Source: an uncultured Actinomycetes bacterium (GTDB lineage Bacteria; Actinomycetota; Acidimicrobiia; Acidimicrobiales; Microtrichaceae). Taken from it: 36,946 bases of DNA. Below are positions 19,951 to 27,188 of this stretch, piece after piece. The notes below the pieces were generated by a model. That model saw only the letters and a list, made by a program, of their open reading frames with translations. It ran no database searches and was not told the DNA's origin. Where the stretch lies: positions 1 through 36,946 of the forward strand of contig CAIPVR010000262.1 in the NCBI GenBank assembly GCA_903868545.1. The letters run 5' to 3'. Position numbers and translations under genes: made by a program. Every line of letters starts with the position of its first letter. Positions within the stretch are counted from its first letter, which is position 1.

Positions 19951-20756
19951 CCGCCACCACGGCCCGGCCGTCCACCGTGGTGGCGTCCCGCGTGCCGGCC
20001 CTTCCGATGATGGGCCTGCTGATGCGCCGGAGCCTCACGGCGATCCGCCGCATCCCCGCCGCCCTGATCCCGGTGGTGGTGATGCCGATCTTCTTCACCG
20101 TCGCCTTCTCGGGGACGTTCCGCGGGCTGACCCAGCTGCCCGGCTACCCGACCGACAACATCTACAACTGGATGGTCCCCTACGCCTGCCTGCAGACGGC
20201 GAGCTTCGGTGCGCTGGCGACGGCCTTCGGCCTCGGTCGCGACCTCGAGGGCGGCTTCTACGACCGGCTGCTGCTGTCGCCCGCGGCCCGCTGGGTGGTG
20301 CCGGCCTCCGGGGTGCTGTGGGCCATGGTCCGCGCCCTGCTGCCGATCGGCATCACCCTGACGATCGGGGTGGCCGGTGGCATGGACTTCCCGGGCGGGG
20401 CGGAGGCGGTCCTGTGGCTGATGGTCGCCGCGTTCGGGATCGCGGGTCTCGGTGCGCTGTGGGGCCTGGGTGTGATGTACCGCCTGCGACGCCAGTCAGC
20501 GGGTGGCCTCGTGCAGATCGGCCTGTTCGTGGTGATGTTCCTGTCGGTCGGGACGGTTCCGCTCGAACTGCAGGAGGGCTGGCTGCCCCACGTGGCACGC
20601 CTGAACCCGCTCACCTACATCCTCGACCTGTCCCGGGCCGGCTTCGTGGGTACCAACGCCTGGGCCGACATCTGGCCCGGTCTCGTCGCGCTGGCCGGCT
20701 CCGCGGTGCTGCTCGGCTGGTGGGCGATGAGCGGCTTGCGCTCCCTCGATCCCTGA
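19947..20756 (+). CDS. ABC-2 type permease (DrrC-like)
   Basis: 269-aa membrane protein, the second permease of the exporter. It has the same layout as its neighbour: MMGLLMRRSLTAIRRIPAALIPVVVMPIFFTVAFSG, a GLGRDLEGGFYDRLLLSPAARW loop that corresponds to the DIQTGFFDRLVSSPVSR loop of the first permease, and HVARLNPLTYILDLSRAGF near the end. GTG 19947 overlaps the preceding stop (GTGA). Homology confirms this start; the much longer frame running through both upstream genes is an overlap artefact. The substrate is unknown, and no biosynthetic cluster flanks it. Confidence 0.9.
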   Translation: MTATTARPSTVVASRVPALPMMGLLMRRSLTAIRRIPAALIPVVVMPIFFTVAFSGTFRGLTQLPGYPTDNIYNWMVPYACLQTASFGALATAFGLGRDLEGGFYDRLLLSPAARWVVPASGVLWAMVRALLPIGITLTIGVAGGMDFPGGAEAVLWLMVAAFGIAGLGALWGLGVMYRLRRQSAGGLVQIGLFVVMFLSVGTVPLELQEGWLPHVARLNPLTYILDLSRAGFVGTNAWADIWPGLVALAGSAVLLGWWAMSGLRSLDP

Positions 20757-20760
20757 GGGC

Positions 20761-20790
20761 CGGTCACACGGAGGACGGTCACACGGAGGA
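20761..20790 (+). repeat. 15-bp perfect tandem duplication
   Basis: CGGTCACACGGAGGA occurs twice head to tail (20761-20775 and 20776-20790), 4 nt after the DrrC-like stop, in the convergent gap before the SDR gene. Confidence 0.95.
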
Positions 20791-20817
20791 CGGCTGCTCC
20801 CGCCGGGTCCTGCGTGG

Positions 20818-20867
20818 TGCGTGGTCGTGCGACTTCGGCGGGGTCCCGGAAGTCGCACGGCGACGCA
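20818..20867. repeat. Long hairpin; copy A of a 17-bp repeat family (REP-like, possible terminator)
   Basis: Left arm TGCGTGGTCGTGCGACT (20818-20834) and right arm AGTCGCACGGCGACGCA (20851-20867). With the adjoining TC/GA the stem is 19 pairs with one mismatch and one G-U, around a 12-nt loop (20837-20848). It sits between convergent genes and could end both transcripts. The arm matches 16 of 17 bases with the left arm at 36064-36080. Confidence 0.85.
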
Positions 20868-20893
20868 GCAGGAGGACCGGGACGCCCCGATCC

Positions 20894-21661
20894 CTACTGC
20901 AGGCCGCGGTAGGCGCCGCCGTCCACGTGCAGTCCGACGCCCGTCACGAACGACGCCTGTTGCGAGCACAGGAACGCAGCCACGGCGCCGAAGTCCTCGG
21001 GGTCGCCCGCCCGGCCGGCCGGGATGGCCGCCCGGCTCGCCGCGGTGGACTCCTCCGACATCTCGAGCACCCGTGCGGTGGCGTGCAGTCCCGGTTGGAG
21101 GTTGTTGACGGTGACGCCTGCGCCGGCCACCTCGGCCGACAGCAGCTTCAGGAACGAGGTCACCGCGGCGCGGGCCATCGAGGAGGCGATCAGGTGGTCG
21201 ATGGGCTGGCGTGCCCCGATCGAGGTGATGGCCACGACCCGGCCCCAGCCGCGGCTGCACATCGTGGGGACCGTCGCCCGGCAGAGTTCCACCGTCGCCA
21301 GGCAGTTCGTCTCCAGCGCCGCCCGGTAGGCGGCGAGGTCGGTGTCGGCGAACGTGCCGGGCGGGGGACCGCCGGCGTTGGGGACCACGATGTCGAGCTG
21401 GCCACCGAGCGCCGCGGCGGCGTCCCGGGCGAAGTCCGCCGCAGCCTCGGGGTCGGCCAGGTCGGAGCGGAGCCCGGCCACGGTGGCACCACCGGCGGCC
21501 GCGGTCCGCAGGTCCGCGACGGCACCGGCAAGGCGGTCGGGGTCGCGGCCGCACACCGCGACGTGCACCCCCTCGGCCACGAGCGCCCGGGCCGTGCCCA
21601 GCCCCAGCCCGGCCGTGCCCGCGGCCACCGCCGCCCGCCGTCCCGCGATGCCCAGATCCAT
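20894..21661 (-). CDS. SDR-family protein with altered catalytic residues
   Basis: 255-aa Rossmann protein with FabG-like architecture: cofactor loop GTAGLGLG (15-22), NAGGPPPG (95-102), ITSIGARQP (catalytic Ser147) and a C-terminal FVTGVGLHVDGG. At the expected YxxxK position the sequence reads S160-S-M-A-R164, so the catalytic Tyr is Ser and the Lys is Arg. This matches a known-looking divergent SDR subgroup with the NAGGPPPG signature, so it is not random decay. The reaction cannot be assigned. ATG 21661 has a TAACGT box 6 nt upstream, back to back with the P450 promoter, and the two may share regulation. The gene converges on the ABC exporter. Confidence 0.88.
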   Translation of the reverse strand: MDLGIAGRRAAVAAGTAGLGLGTARALVAEGVHVAVCGRDPDRLAGAVADLRTAAAGGATVAGLRSDLADPEAAADFARDAAAALGGQLDIVVPNAGGPPPGTFADTDLAAYRAALETNCLATVELCRATVPTMCSRGWGRVVAITSIGARQPIDHLIASSMARAAVTSFLKLLSAEVAGAGVTVNNLQPGLHATARVLEMSEESTAASRAAIPAGRAGDPEDFGAVAAFLCSQQASFVTGVGLHVDGGAYRGLQ

Positions 21662-21667
21662 CCGGCC

Positions 21668-21673
21668 ACGTTA
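21668..21673 (-). promoter_or_regulatory. -10 box, leaderless SDR promoter
   Basis: TAACGT on the minus strand, 6 nt before ATG 21661; no Shine-Dalgarno. Confidence 0.5.
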
Positions 21674-21705
21674 GATGGCGCCGGGGACCGGCCCGTGGGC
21701 GCCGC

Positions 21706-21711
21706 TATCCT
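21706..21711 (+). promoter_or_regulatory. -10 box, leaderless P450 promoter
   Basis: TATCCT in CGCTATCCTCC, 8 nt before ATG 21720; no Shine-Dalgarno. Confidence 0.6.
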
Positions 21712-21719
21712 CCGGCGCC

Positions 21720-22934
21720 ATGAGCGACCGGCCCACCGCCCCGGAGCTCACCGGCCCGATCTTCGACGATCCCTTCTACGCCGGTGACCCGTTCCCCCAC
21801 TACGCCCGCCTCCGGGCGGCGGCACCCCTCGTGTGGCACGAGGACCCGGCCATGGCCACCGGGGGGATCTGGGTGGCCTCCCGCTACGCCGACGTGATGG
21901 CGGTGTCCCGCGACCCGGATCGGTTCTCGTCGGCCAAGGGCATCCTGGCCTTCGAGGTCGGCGTCGAGTACCCGACGCCGCCGACCATGATGCACATGGA
22001 CCCCCCGGAGCACACCCGGCTCCGGCAGGCCACCGCCACCGGGTTCCGCCCGTCGAGGATCCGGGCGCTCGAGCCCGGCGTGCGCGAGCGGGTCGACCGG
22101 CTCGTCGGGGCCCTGCCCGCGGGCGGGTCCACCGACATCGTCCACGGGCTGGCCGCTCCGTTGCCGCTGATGATGATCTGCTCGTTGCTGGGCCTCCCCG
22201 AGGACGACTGGCCCACGTTCCTCGAGTTCTCCGACGCGGCGATCCCGGGTGCCGCGCCGCTGACCAACGAGCGTCGGGCCCAGCTCATGGCCGACTCGGA
22301 ACGGATGCAGCGGGAGCACATCGCCCGTCGTCGGACCGAGCGCGGCGAGGACTACGTGACCGACCTCATCGAGGCGGTCGGCAACGACGGTGAGCCCCTC
22401 GGCCTGACCGACGACGAGATCTTCGTGATCGTCAACCAGCTCTTCATCGCCGGCAACGAGACCACACGCAACCTGATCTCGGGCGGCATGGTGGCCCTCG
22501 CCGAGCGGGCCGACCAGTGGGCCCTGCTGCGGGACGACCCGTCGCTGATCCCCACGGCGGTCGAGGAACTGCTCCGCTGGACCACGCCGGTGGTGGCCTT
22601 CATGCGCACCGCGACCGGCGACACCGACCTGGGTGGGGAACGCATCCACGCAGGTGACCCGGTCCTGCTGCTCTACGCCTCGGCCAACCGCGACGAGGCC
22701 GAGTTCGGTCCCGACGCCGACCGCCTCGACGTGACCCGCCGGCCGAACCACCACGTGGCGTTCGGCTTCGGGCCGCACGTCTGCGTGGGCGCCGCCCTCG
22801 CCCGTCTGGAGGGCCGGGTGGTGCTGGAGGCGCTGACCGGGCGGTTCGCCACCGTGGAGGTGGCGGGCACCGTGGATCGCACCCCGAGCGGGATCATCGC
22901 CGGCGTGCACCGGGCCGAGCTCCGGTTCGGGTGA
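21720..22934 (+). CDS. Cytochrome P450 (second copy)
   Basis: 404-aa soluble P450. I-helix AGNETTRN, ExxR in EELLRW, and heme loop FGFGPHVCVGAALAR with the cysteine at about residue 355. The N-terminus (GPIFDDPFYAGDPFPHYARLRAAAP) and MMHMDPPEHTRLRQ are typical of actinobacterial CYPs. ATG 21720 was chosen from the TATCCT spacing and the family start; a longer frame exists upstream without support. The stop overlaps the start of the DUF501-Ppx gene (GTGA), an odd pairing that would couple a P450 to a housekeeping phosphatase. The divergent SDR could act on the same substrate; that is inference. Confidence 0.93.
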   Translation: MSDRPTAPELTGPIFDDPFYAGDPFPHYARLRAAAPLVWHEDPAMATGGIWVASRYADVMAVSRDPDRFSSAKGILAFEVGVEYPTPPTMMHMDPPEHTRLRQATATGFRPSRIRALEPGVRERVDRLVGALPAGGSTDIVHGLAAPLPLMMICSLLGLPEDDWPTFLEFSDAAIPGAAPLTNERRAQLMADSERMQREHIARRRTERGEDYVTDLIEAVGNDGEPLGLTDDEIFVIVNQLFIAGNETTRNLISGGMVALAERADQWALLRDDPSLIPTAVEELLRWTTPVVAFMRTATGDTDLGGERIHAGDPVLLLYASANRDEAEFGPDADRLDVTRRPNHHVAFGFGPHVCVGAALARLEGRVVLEALTGRFATVEVAGTVDRTPSGIIAGVHRAELRFG

Positions 22935-24343
22935 GCACCGCCGGCCCGGCCGGGGCCGCCGCGGCGCCCGGCGACCGGGCCGTGGTGGCCGAGCTCCTCG
23001 GACGGGAACCCCGGGGCGCCTTCGAGGTCGTGGTCCGAGCCGTCGACGGCAGGCCGGTGGTGATCCGCAACGCCCCCCTGCTCGACGACGGCACACCGAT
23101 GCCCACCAGCTACTGGCTCCTCGACCCGGAGCTGAACCGTCGTGTCGGCACCCTGGAGGCCGCCGGCGGGGTACGGCGGGCCGAGGCGGAGATCGACGCC
23201 GACGAGGTGGCCGCCGCCCACGCCCGGTACGGGGCCGAGCGCGACGCCCGCCTGCCGTCGGGCCACACCGGCCCGCGGCCCAGCGGCGGCGTGGGGGGAA
23301 CCCGTCGAGGCCTCAAGTGCCTGCACGCCCACTACGCATGGTTCCTCGCCGGGGGCGACGACCCCGTGGGCCGCTGGGTGCACGATCGGTTGTACGGTCC
23401 GCCCGTGGCCGACCCCGAGGGACAGGACGACCCCATGAGCGACCTCGTCGCCGCCATCGACTGCGGCACCAACTCCGTGCGCCTGCTCGTCTCGGACGGC
23501 GGCCGGCCGGTGGAGCGCCTGATGCGCATCACCCGCCTGGGCCAGGGGGTGGACCGCACCGGCCGGCTCGATCCGGCCGCCATCGACCGCACGCTCGAGG
23601 TCCTGCGCGAGTACCGGTCGGTGATGGACCGCCACGGCGTGCAGCGCGTGCGCATGGCCACCACCTCCGCGTCCCGCGACGCGGCGAACCGCGACGAGTT
23701 CTTCGACGCCGCGGAGGAGATCCTCGGCACCCGGCCCGAGCTGCTCAGCGGCACGGAGGAGGCGGAGCTGTCCTTCCGCGGCGCCACGGCGGAGCTCGAC
23801 CCGCTCGACGGGCCGTTCCTCGTGGTCGACATCGGCGGGGGCTCCACCGAGTTCGCCGTCGGCAGCACGTCCCTCGACGGGTCGATCTCGGTCGACATGG
23901 GCTGCGTGCGGATGACCGAGAAGCACCTCGAGCACGACCCGCCGCTCCCCGAGGAGCTCTCGAACTGCCTCGCCGAGGTGGAACAGCACCTCGACGACGT
24001 CCTCCGTGCCCTGCCCCGTGCGGCCGCGTGCAACCGGCTGGTGGGTCTGGCGGGCACGATCACCACCGCGGCGGCGGTGGAGCAGGGCCTCGTCGAGCAC
24101 GACCACGACCGTGTGCACCATTTCGTGCTCGCGAAGGACGCCGCCGAGGACGTCTTCCGCACCCTGGCCACGGAGTCGCTGGCGGACCGTCGTCACAACC
24201 CGGGCCTCGAGGAGGCCAGGGCCGACGTGATCGTCGGGGGCATGTGCGTGCTGGTCCAGATCCTCCGCACGCTCGGCTACCCGGAGGTGCTGGTGTCGGA
24301 GGCCGACATCCTCGACGGCCTCGTCATGAGTCAGCTGGGCTGA
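22931..24343 (+). CDS. DUF501 - exopolyphosphatase/GppA fusion protein
   Basis: One open frame of 470 aa. Residues about 15-155 match DUF501 (VVAELLGREPRGAFEVVVR, PTSYWLLDPELNRRVGTLEA, GLKCLHAHYAWFLAGGDDPVG). Residues about 169-470 are a Ppx/GppA phosphatase of the ASKHA fold: AAIDCGTNSVRLLV (phosphate 1), ATTSASRDAANRDEF, LSGTEEAELSF, LVVDIGGGSTEF (phosphate 2) and GLAGTITTAAA. In M. tuberculosis these are the neighbouring genes Rv1025 and Rv1026. No stop or frameshift separates them here. Internal starts at GTG 23405 (with a TACGGT box 6 nt upstream) or ATG 23435 could also make the phosphatase alone. Ppx hydrolyses polyphosphate or pppGpp. The start GTG overlaps the P450 stop. Confidence 0.88.
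   Translation: MSTAGPAGAAAAPGDRAVVAELLGREPRGAFEVVVRAVDGRPVVIRNAPLLDDGTPMPTSYWLLDPELNRRVGTLEAAGGVRRAEAEIDADEVAAAHARYGAERDARLPSGHTGPRPSGGVGGTRRGLKCLHAHYAWFLAGGDDPVGRWVHDRLYGPPVADPEGQDDPMSDLVAAIDCGTNSVRLLVSDGGRPVERLMRITRLGQGVDRTGRLDPAAIDRTLEVLREYRSVMDRHGVQRVRMATTSASRDAANRDEFFDAAEEILGTRPELLSGTEEAELSFRGATAELDPLDGPFLVVDIGGGSTEFAVGSTSLDGSISVDMGCVRMTEKHLEHDPPLPEELSNCLAEVEQHLDDVLRALPRAAACNRLVGLAGTITTAAAVEQGLVEHDHDRVHHFVLAKDAAEDVFRTLATESLADRRHNPGLEEARADVIVGGMCVLVQILRTLGYPEVLVSEADILDGLVMSQLG
23393..23398 (+). promoter_or_regulatory. Possible internal promoter for the Ppx part
   Basis: TACGGT lies in the coding frame at the DUF501-Ppx junction, 6 nt before in-frame GTG 23405, the same layout as leaderless promoters elsewhere in the window. 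Confidence 0.25.
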
Positions 24344-24355
24344 CCCCGCGGCCCC

Positions 24356-24368
24356 CGGGCTGAGCCCG
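24356..24368 (+). terminator. Weak hairpin after the DUF501-Ppx gene
   Basis: CGGGC, loop TGA, GCCCG; a 5-bp stem 12 nt past the stop, just before the GNAT promoter. No T-tract. Confidence 0.25.
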
Positions 24369-24384
24369 CCGTGGCCCCGGTCGG

Positions 24385-24390
24385 TAGGCT
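24385..24390 (+). promoter_or_regulatory. -10 box, leaderless GNAT promoter
   Basis: TAGGCT in CGGTAGGCTCC, 6 nt before GTG 24397; no Shine-Dalgarno. Confidence 0.6.
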
Positions 24391-24396
24391 CCGCCC

Positions 24397-25029
24397 GTGC
24401 TGCGCCGCAAGACCACGGCTCCCGACCCGACCATGTCGCCGGTCACCCTCCACGGGCGTCGTCTGCTGCTGCGTCCGCTCACCGTCCACGATTTCGAGCA
24501 GTGGCGTGAGGTCCGCCGACGTTGCCACGACTGGCTCACCCGCTGGGAGCCGCAGCGGATCCCCGGCCAGCCCGACACGGTGGAGGAGCGCCAGGCGTTC
24601 GCGGCGCGCTGTTCGGTGCGGATGCGGGAGATCCAGCTGGGCACCGGCTACGGGTTCGGCATCTTCGTGGAGGGGGTGTTCGCCGGTGAGGTGAACATCA
24701 ACTCGATCCACCGGGGCGCCCACCAGTCGGCCTACGTCGGCTACTGGATCGACGAGGCGCTCGCCGGCCGCGGCTACATGCCGGAGGCGGTGGTGGCGGT
24801 CCTGAGGTTCAGCTTCGAGCAACTCGACCTGCACCGGGTGCAGATCTCGATCATCCCCCGCAACTCGGCCAGCCGGCGGGTGGCCGAGAAGCTCGGTCTC
24901 CGCGACGAGGGGGTGGCGGTCCGCTACCTGGAGATCAACGGGGTGTGGGAGGACCACATCCGTTACGCGATCACCCGCGAGGAGTGGGACGTCCGCCGCG
25001 ACGAGCTACTGACCGCCTGGCTCCTCTGA
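24397..25029 (+). CDS. RimJ/RimL-type GNAT N-acetyltransferase
   Basis: 210-aa GNAT protein of the ribosomal-protein-alanine acetyltransferase type. The pattern is LHGRRLLLRPLTVHDFEQW at the start, FGIFVEGVFAGEVNINSIHRG, YVGYWIDEALAGRGYMPEAVVAVLRFSF (acetyl-CoA pyrophosphate loop region, RGYMPEA), LDLHRVQISIIPRNSASRRVAEKLGL and RYLEINGVWEDHIRYAIT. It probably acetylates protein N-termini or a small amine with acetyl-CoA. The exact target is unknown, so no rim symbol is given. The GTG start is set by the leaderless TAGGCT element; an alternative ATG at 24433 (MSPVTL) would also begin before the domain. Confidence 0.88.
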   Translation: MLRRKTTAPDPTMSPVTLHGRRLLLRPLTVHDFEQWREVRRRCHDWLTRWEPQRIPGQPDTVEERQAFAARCSVRMREIQLGTGYGFGIFVEGVFAGEVNINSIHRGAHQSAYVGYWIDEALAGRGYMPEAVVAVLRFSFEQLDLHRVQISIIPRNSASRRVAEKLGLRDEGVAVRYLEINGVWEDHIRYAITREEWDVRRDELLTAWLL

Positions 25030-25050
25030 CCCGTGAAATAGGGGTCCGCA

Positions 25051-25067
25051 ACGCCCGGAACGGGCGT
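25051..25067. terminator. Hairpin between convergent GNAT and crotonase genes
   Basis: ACGCCCG (25051-25057), loop GAA, CGGGCGT (25061-25067): a perfect 7-bp stem in the 68-nt convergent gap, suited to act in both directions. No T-tract. Confidence 0.5.
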
Positions 25068-25097
25068 GCAGGCGCCGGAGATTCGTGGCAGGGGTGG

Positions 25098-25850
25098 TCA
25101 GCTCGACGAGATGCGGCGCTGCAGTGCGGCGAGCCGCTCGGCGAACTCGGGCTGGTCCATCGACCAGAGCTGGACCTCGAGCTCCCGCTCCACCGCCTCG
25201 TCGTGGGTGGCGATCCCGGCCATGTCCCTGATGGTCCGCTTCGTCCGCCGGCTCAGCTCCGGCGGGGCCGACGCGGCGCGGCCCGCCAGTTCCACGGCCG
25301 TGGGGAGCAGCTCGTCGTCGTCGACGCAGCGCCACACCAGGCCCACCCGTTCCGCCTCGGCGCCGTCGAGGACCTCTCCGAAGAGCACGGCGGCCGTGAC
25401 GGCCTGCTGCCCGGCGATCCGGCGGAACATCCACGTGTGGCCGCCGCCGGGGTGGATCCCGAGGTCGAGGAACCGGGTGTCGAAGCGCGCCGAGCGGGCG
25501 GCGAGCCGCAGGTCGCACGCCAGGGCCAGGTTCATCCCGGCACCGACCGCGGCGCCGTTGACCGCGGCGACGGTGGGCAGCGCGGTCCGGGCGAGGGAGA
25601 GGAACCCCTCGTAGATGGCGAGCAGACCCTCACGGCGGGAGTCGCCCAGTTCCGACAGGTCCGCCCCGGCCGAGAACGCCCGTCCGGTGCCGGTCACCAC
25701 CAGGGCACCCACCTCCGGGTCGGCCTCGAGGGCGGTGACGGCGGCGGCGAGGTCCCGGCAGAGGTCGAGGGACAGGGCGTTGCGGCGGGCGGCGTCGTCC
25801 ACGGTGAGCACCGCCACCCGGTCGTGTCGCTCCACGTGGACCTGCGCCAT
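25098..25850 (-). CDS. Enoyl-CoA hydratase/isomerase (crotonase) family protein
   Basis: 250 aa, full length. The oxyanion-hole segments are present: FSAGADLSEL (59-68) and NGAAVGAGMNLALACD (98-113). The two catalytic glutamates of classical hydratases are not: the Glu144 position is Asn107 (GMNLA instead of GCELA) and the Glu164 position is Phe127 (FDTRF instead of FGQPE). A CoA-thioester enolate chemistry is likely, but simple hydration is doubtful. ATG 25850 has a GGGAGG Shine-Dalgarno on the minus strand about 8 nt upstream, unlike its leaderless neighbours. It diverges from the GT4 gene with a 71-nt shared upstream region and converges on the GNAT gene. Confidence 0.9.
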   Translation of the reverse strand: MAQVHVERHDRVAVLTVDDAARRNALSLDLCRDLAAAVTALEADPEVGALVVTGTGRAFSAGADLSELGDSRREGLLAIYEGFLSLARTALPTVAAVNGAAVGAGMNLALACDLRLAARSARFDTRFLDLGIHPGGGHTWMFRRIAGQQAVTAAVLFGEVLDGAEAERVGLVWRCVDDDELLPTAVELAGRAASAPPELSRRTKRTIRDMAGIATHDEAVERELEVQLWSMDQPEFAERLAALQRRISSS

Positions 25851-25907
25851 CGGTCGGCCTCCCGTCGCCGTCGTCGCCCCACGGTCGTGGCCGACCGGTC
25901 CCTACGG

Positions 25908-25913
25908 TACGGT
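25908..25913 (+). promoter_or_regulatory. -10 box, leaderless GT4 promoter
   Basis: TACGGT (also an overlapping TACGGT at 25903-25908), 8 nt before GTG 25922; no Shine-Dalgarno. Confidence 0.55.
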
Positions 25914-25921
25914 GCGGCGCC

Positions 25922-27181
25922 GTGAGGAGCCTGGTGGTCGCGGAACTGTATCCATGGCCCGCGGTGGACGGTTACCGCCAGCGCCTCACCCAGATGATCG
26001 GCGGTCTGGCCGACGCCGGCGAGGTGGACGTGTTCACCCTCGACCGTCCCGGCTCGCCCCCTCCCGGGCCGTCGCCGTGGCCGGGGGTGGCCCGCACCCG
26101 TGCCGTGCCCGTGCCCGGCGAGCGCGGCACCCGGGAGTGGCTCGGCGGGTGGGTCCGCGGGGACCTGCCCCGCCGCCTGCTCTCGGTGGACTGGGCCGGG
26201 CCGCTCGCCGAGCTCGACACCTGGGCGGCGGCGTCGTACGACCTCGTGTGGTACTCCCACGTGGACACCTGGTGGCCGGTGCACCCCCGCTTCGCCGGCA
26301 CCCCCTCGGTGGTGGACTTCGACAACCTCGAGCACCTGGCGCTCCGGCTGCGGCGGCGCATCCCGCCCCGCTACCCACCGGGCGCCGACACCGCGGCGCG
26401 CGCCCGGACGGCGGGCCGGTGGGCGGTGTCGAGGGGTTTCGACGTGGTGGACGAACGCCGCTGGGACGCCGTGCAGCGCCGCTGCGCGGCACAGGTCGAC
26501 CACGTGGTGGTGTGCAGCGAGCTGGACGTGGCCCGCTCGGGGGTGTCGAACGCGGTGGTGGTGCCCAACGGGTGCGAGCCGCCGTCGGCACCGCGGGCCG
26601 ACCGCACCGTGGTCCAGGGTGGCGGGGCCCCGGTGCTGGGGTTCGTGGGGGCGCTCGACTACGAGCCCAACACCGAGGCGGTGGAGTGGTTCGTGCGCGA
26701 GGTGCTGCCGATCGTGCGCTCGCACCGGCCGGACGCCCGGTTCCGGGTGGTGGGCCGGGGGGCGGAGCGCCTCGCGTGGGTGGAGGGGCAGCCCGGCGTT
26801 GAGCTGGTGGGCCGCGTGCCGGACCTCCGGGCCGAACTCGACCTGACCGACGTCTCGGTGGTGCCGATCCGGGTGGGCGCCGGCACCCGGCTGAAGGTCG
26901 TGGAGGCCCTCGCCCACCACCTGCCGCTGGTGACCACCACCGTCGGCTGCGAGGGCATCGAGGTGGCCGACGGCGTGACCGCGCTGCTGGCCGACGACGC
27001 GCGGACGTTCGCGGACGCCTGCCTCCGGCTGCTCGGCGACGGCCGGTTGCGCCAGCGTCTCGCCGATGCCGGTGCCGAGCTGTTCGAGGGCCGCTACACG
27101 TGGGCGGGCATCCGGGCCCGGGTGACCGATCTCGCCCGCCGCACCGCCCGGGCGGAGGGTCCCGCCCCGGGGGAGGGGTGA
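25922..27181 (+). CDS. GT4-family glycosyltransferase
   Basis: 419-aa GT-B fold enzyme. The N-terminal domain begins LVVAELYPWPAVDGYRQRLTQMIGGLA. The C-terminal domain has GFVGALDYEPNTEAVEWFVREVLPIV, FRVVGRGAERLAWVEG, VELVGRVPDLRAELDLTDVSVVPIRVGAGTRLKVVEALAHHLPLVTT with the donor-binding Gly-rich and E-x7-E-like region, and VGCEGIEVADG. This matches retaining glycosyltransferases of polysaccharide or glycolipid assembly (the EpsH1-like group). Donor and acceptor are unknown. It ends 7 nt before the end of the convergent epimerase gene, so the two transcripts must overlap or share a termination point. Confidence 0.9.
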   Translation: MRSLVVAELYPWPAVDGYRQRLTQMIGGLADAGEVDVFTLDRPGSPPPGPSPWPGVARTRAVPVPGERGTREWLGGWVRGDLPRRLLSVDWAGPLAELDTWAAASYDLVWYSHVDTWWPVHPRFAGTPSVVDFDNLEHLALRLRRRIPPRYPPGADTAARARTAGRWAVSRGFDVVDERRWDAVQRRCAAQVDHVVVCSELDVARSGVSNAVVVPNGCEPPSAPRADRTVVQGGGAPVLGFVGALDYEPNTEAVEWFVREVLPIVRSHRPDARFRVVGRGAERLAWVEGQPGVELVGRVPDLRAELDLTDVSVVPIRVGAGTRLKVVEALAHHLPLVTTTVGCEGIEVADGVTALLADDARTFADACLRLLGDGRLRQRLADAGAELFEGRYTWAGIRARVTDLARRTARAEGPAPGEG

Positions 27182-27188
27182 GGGGACG

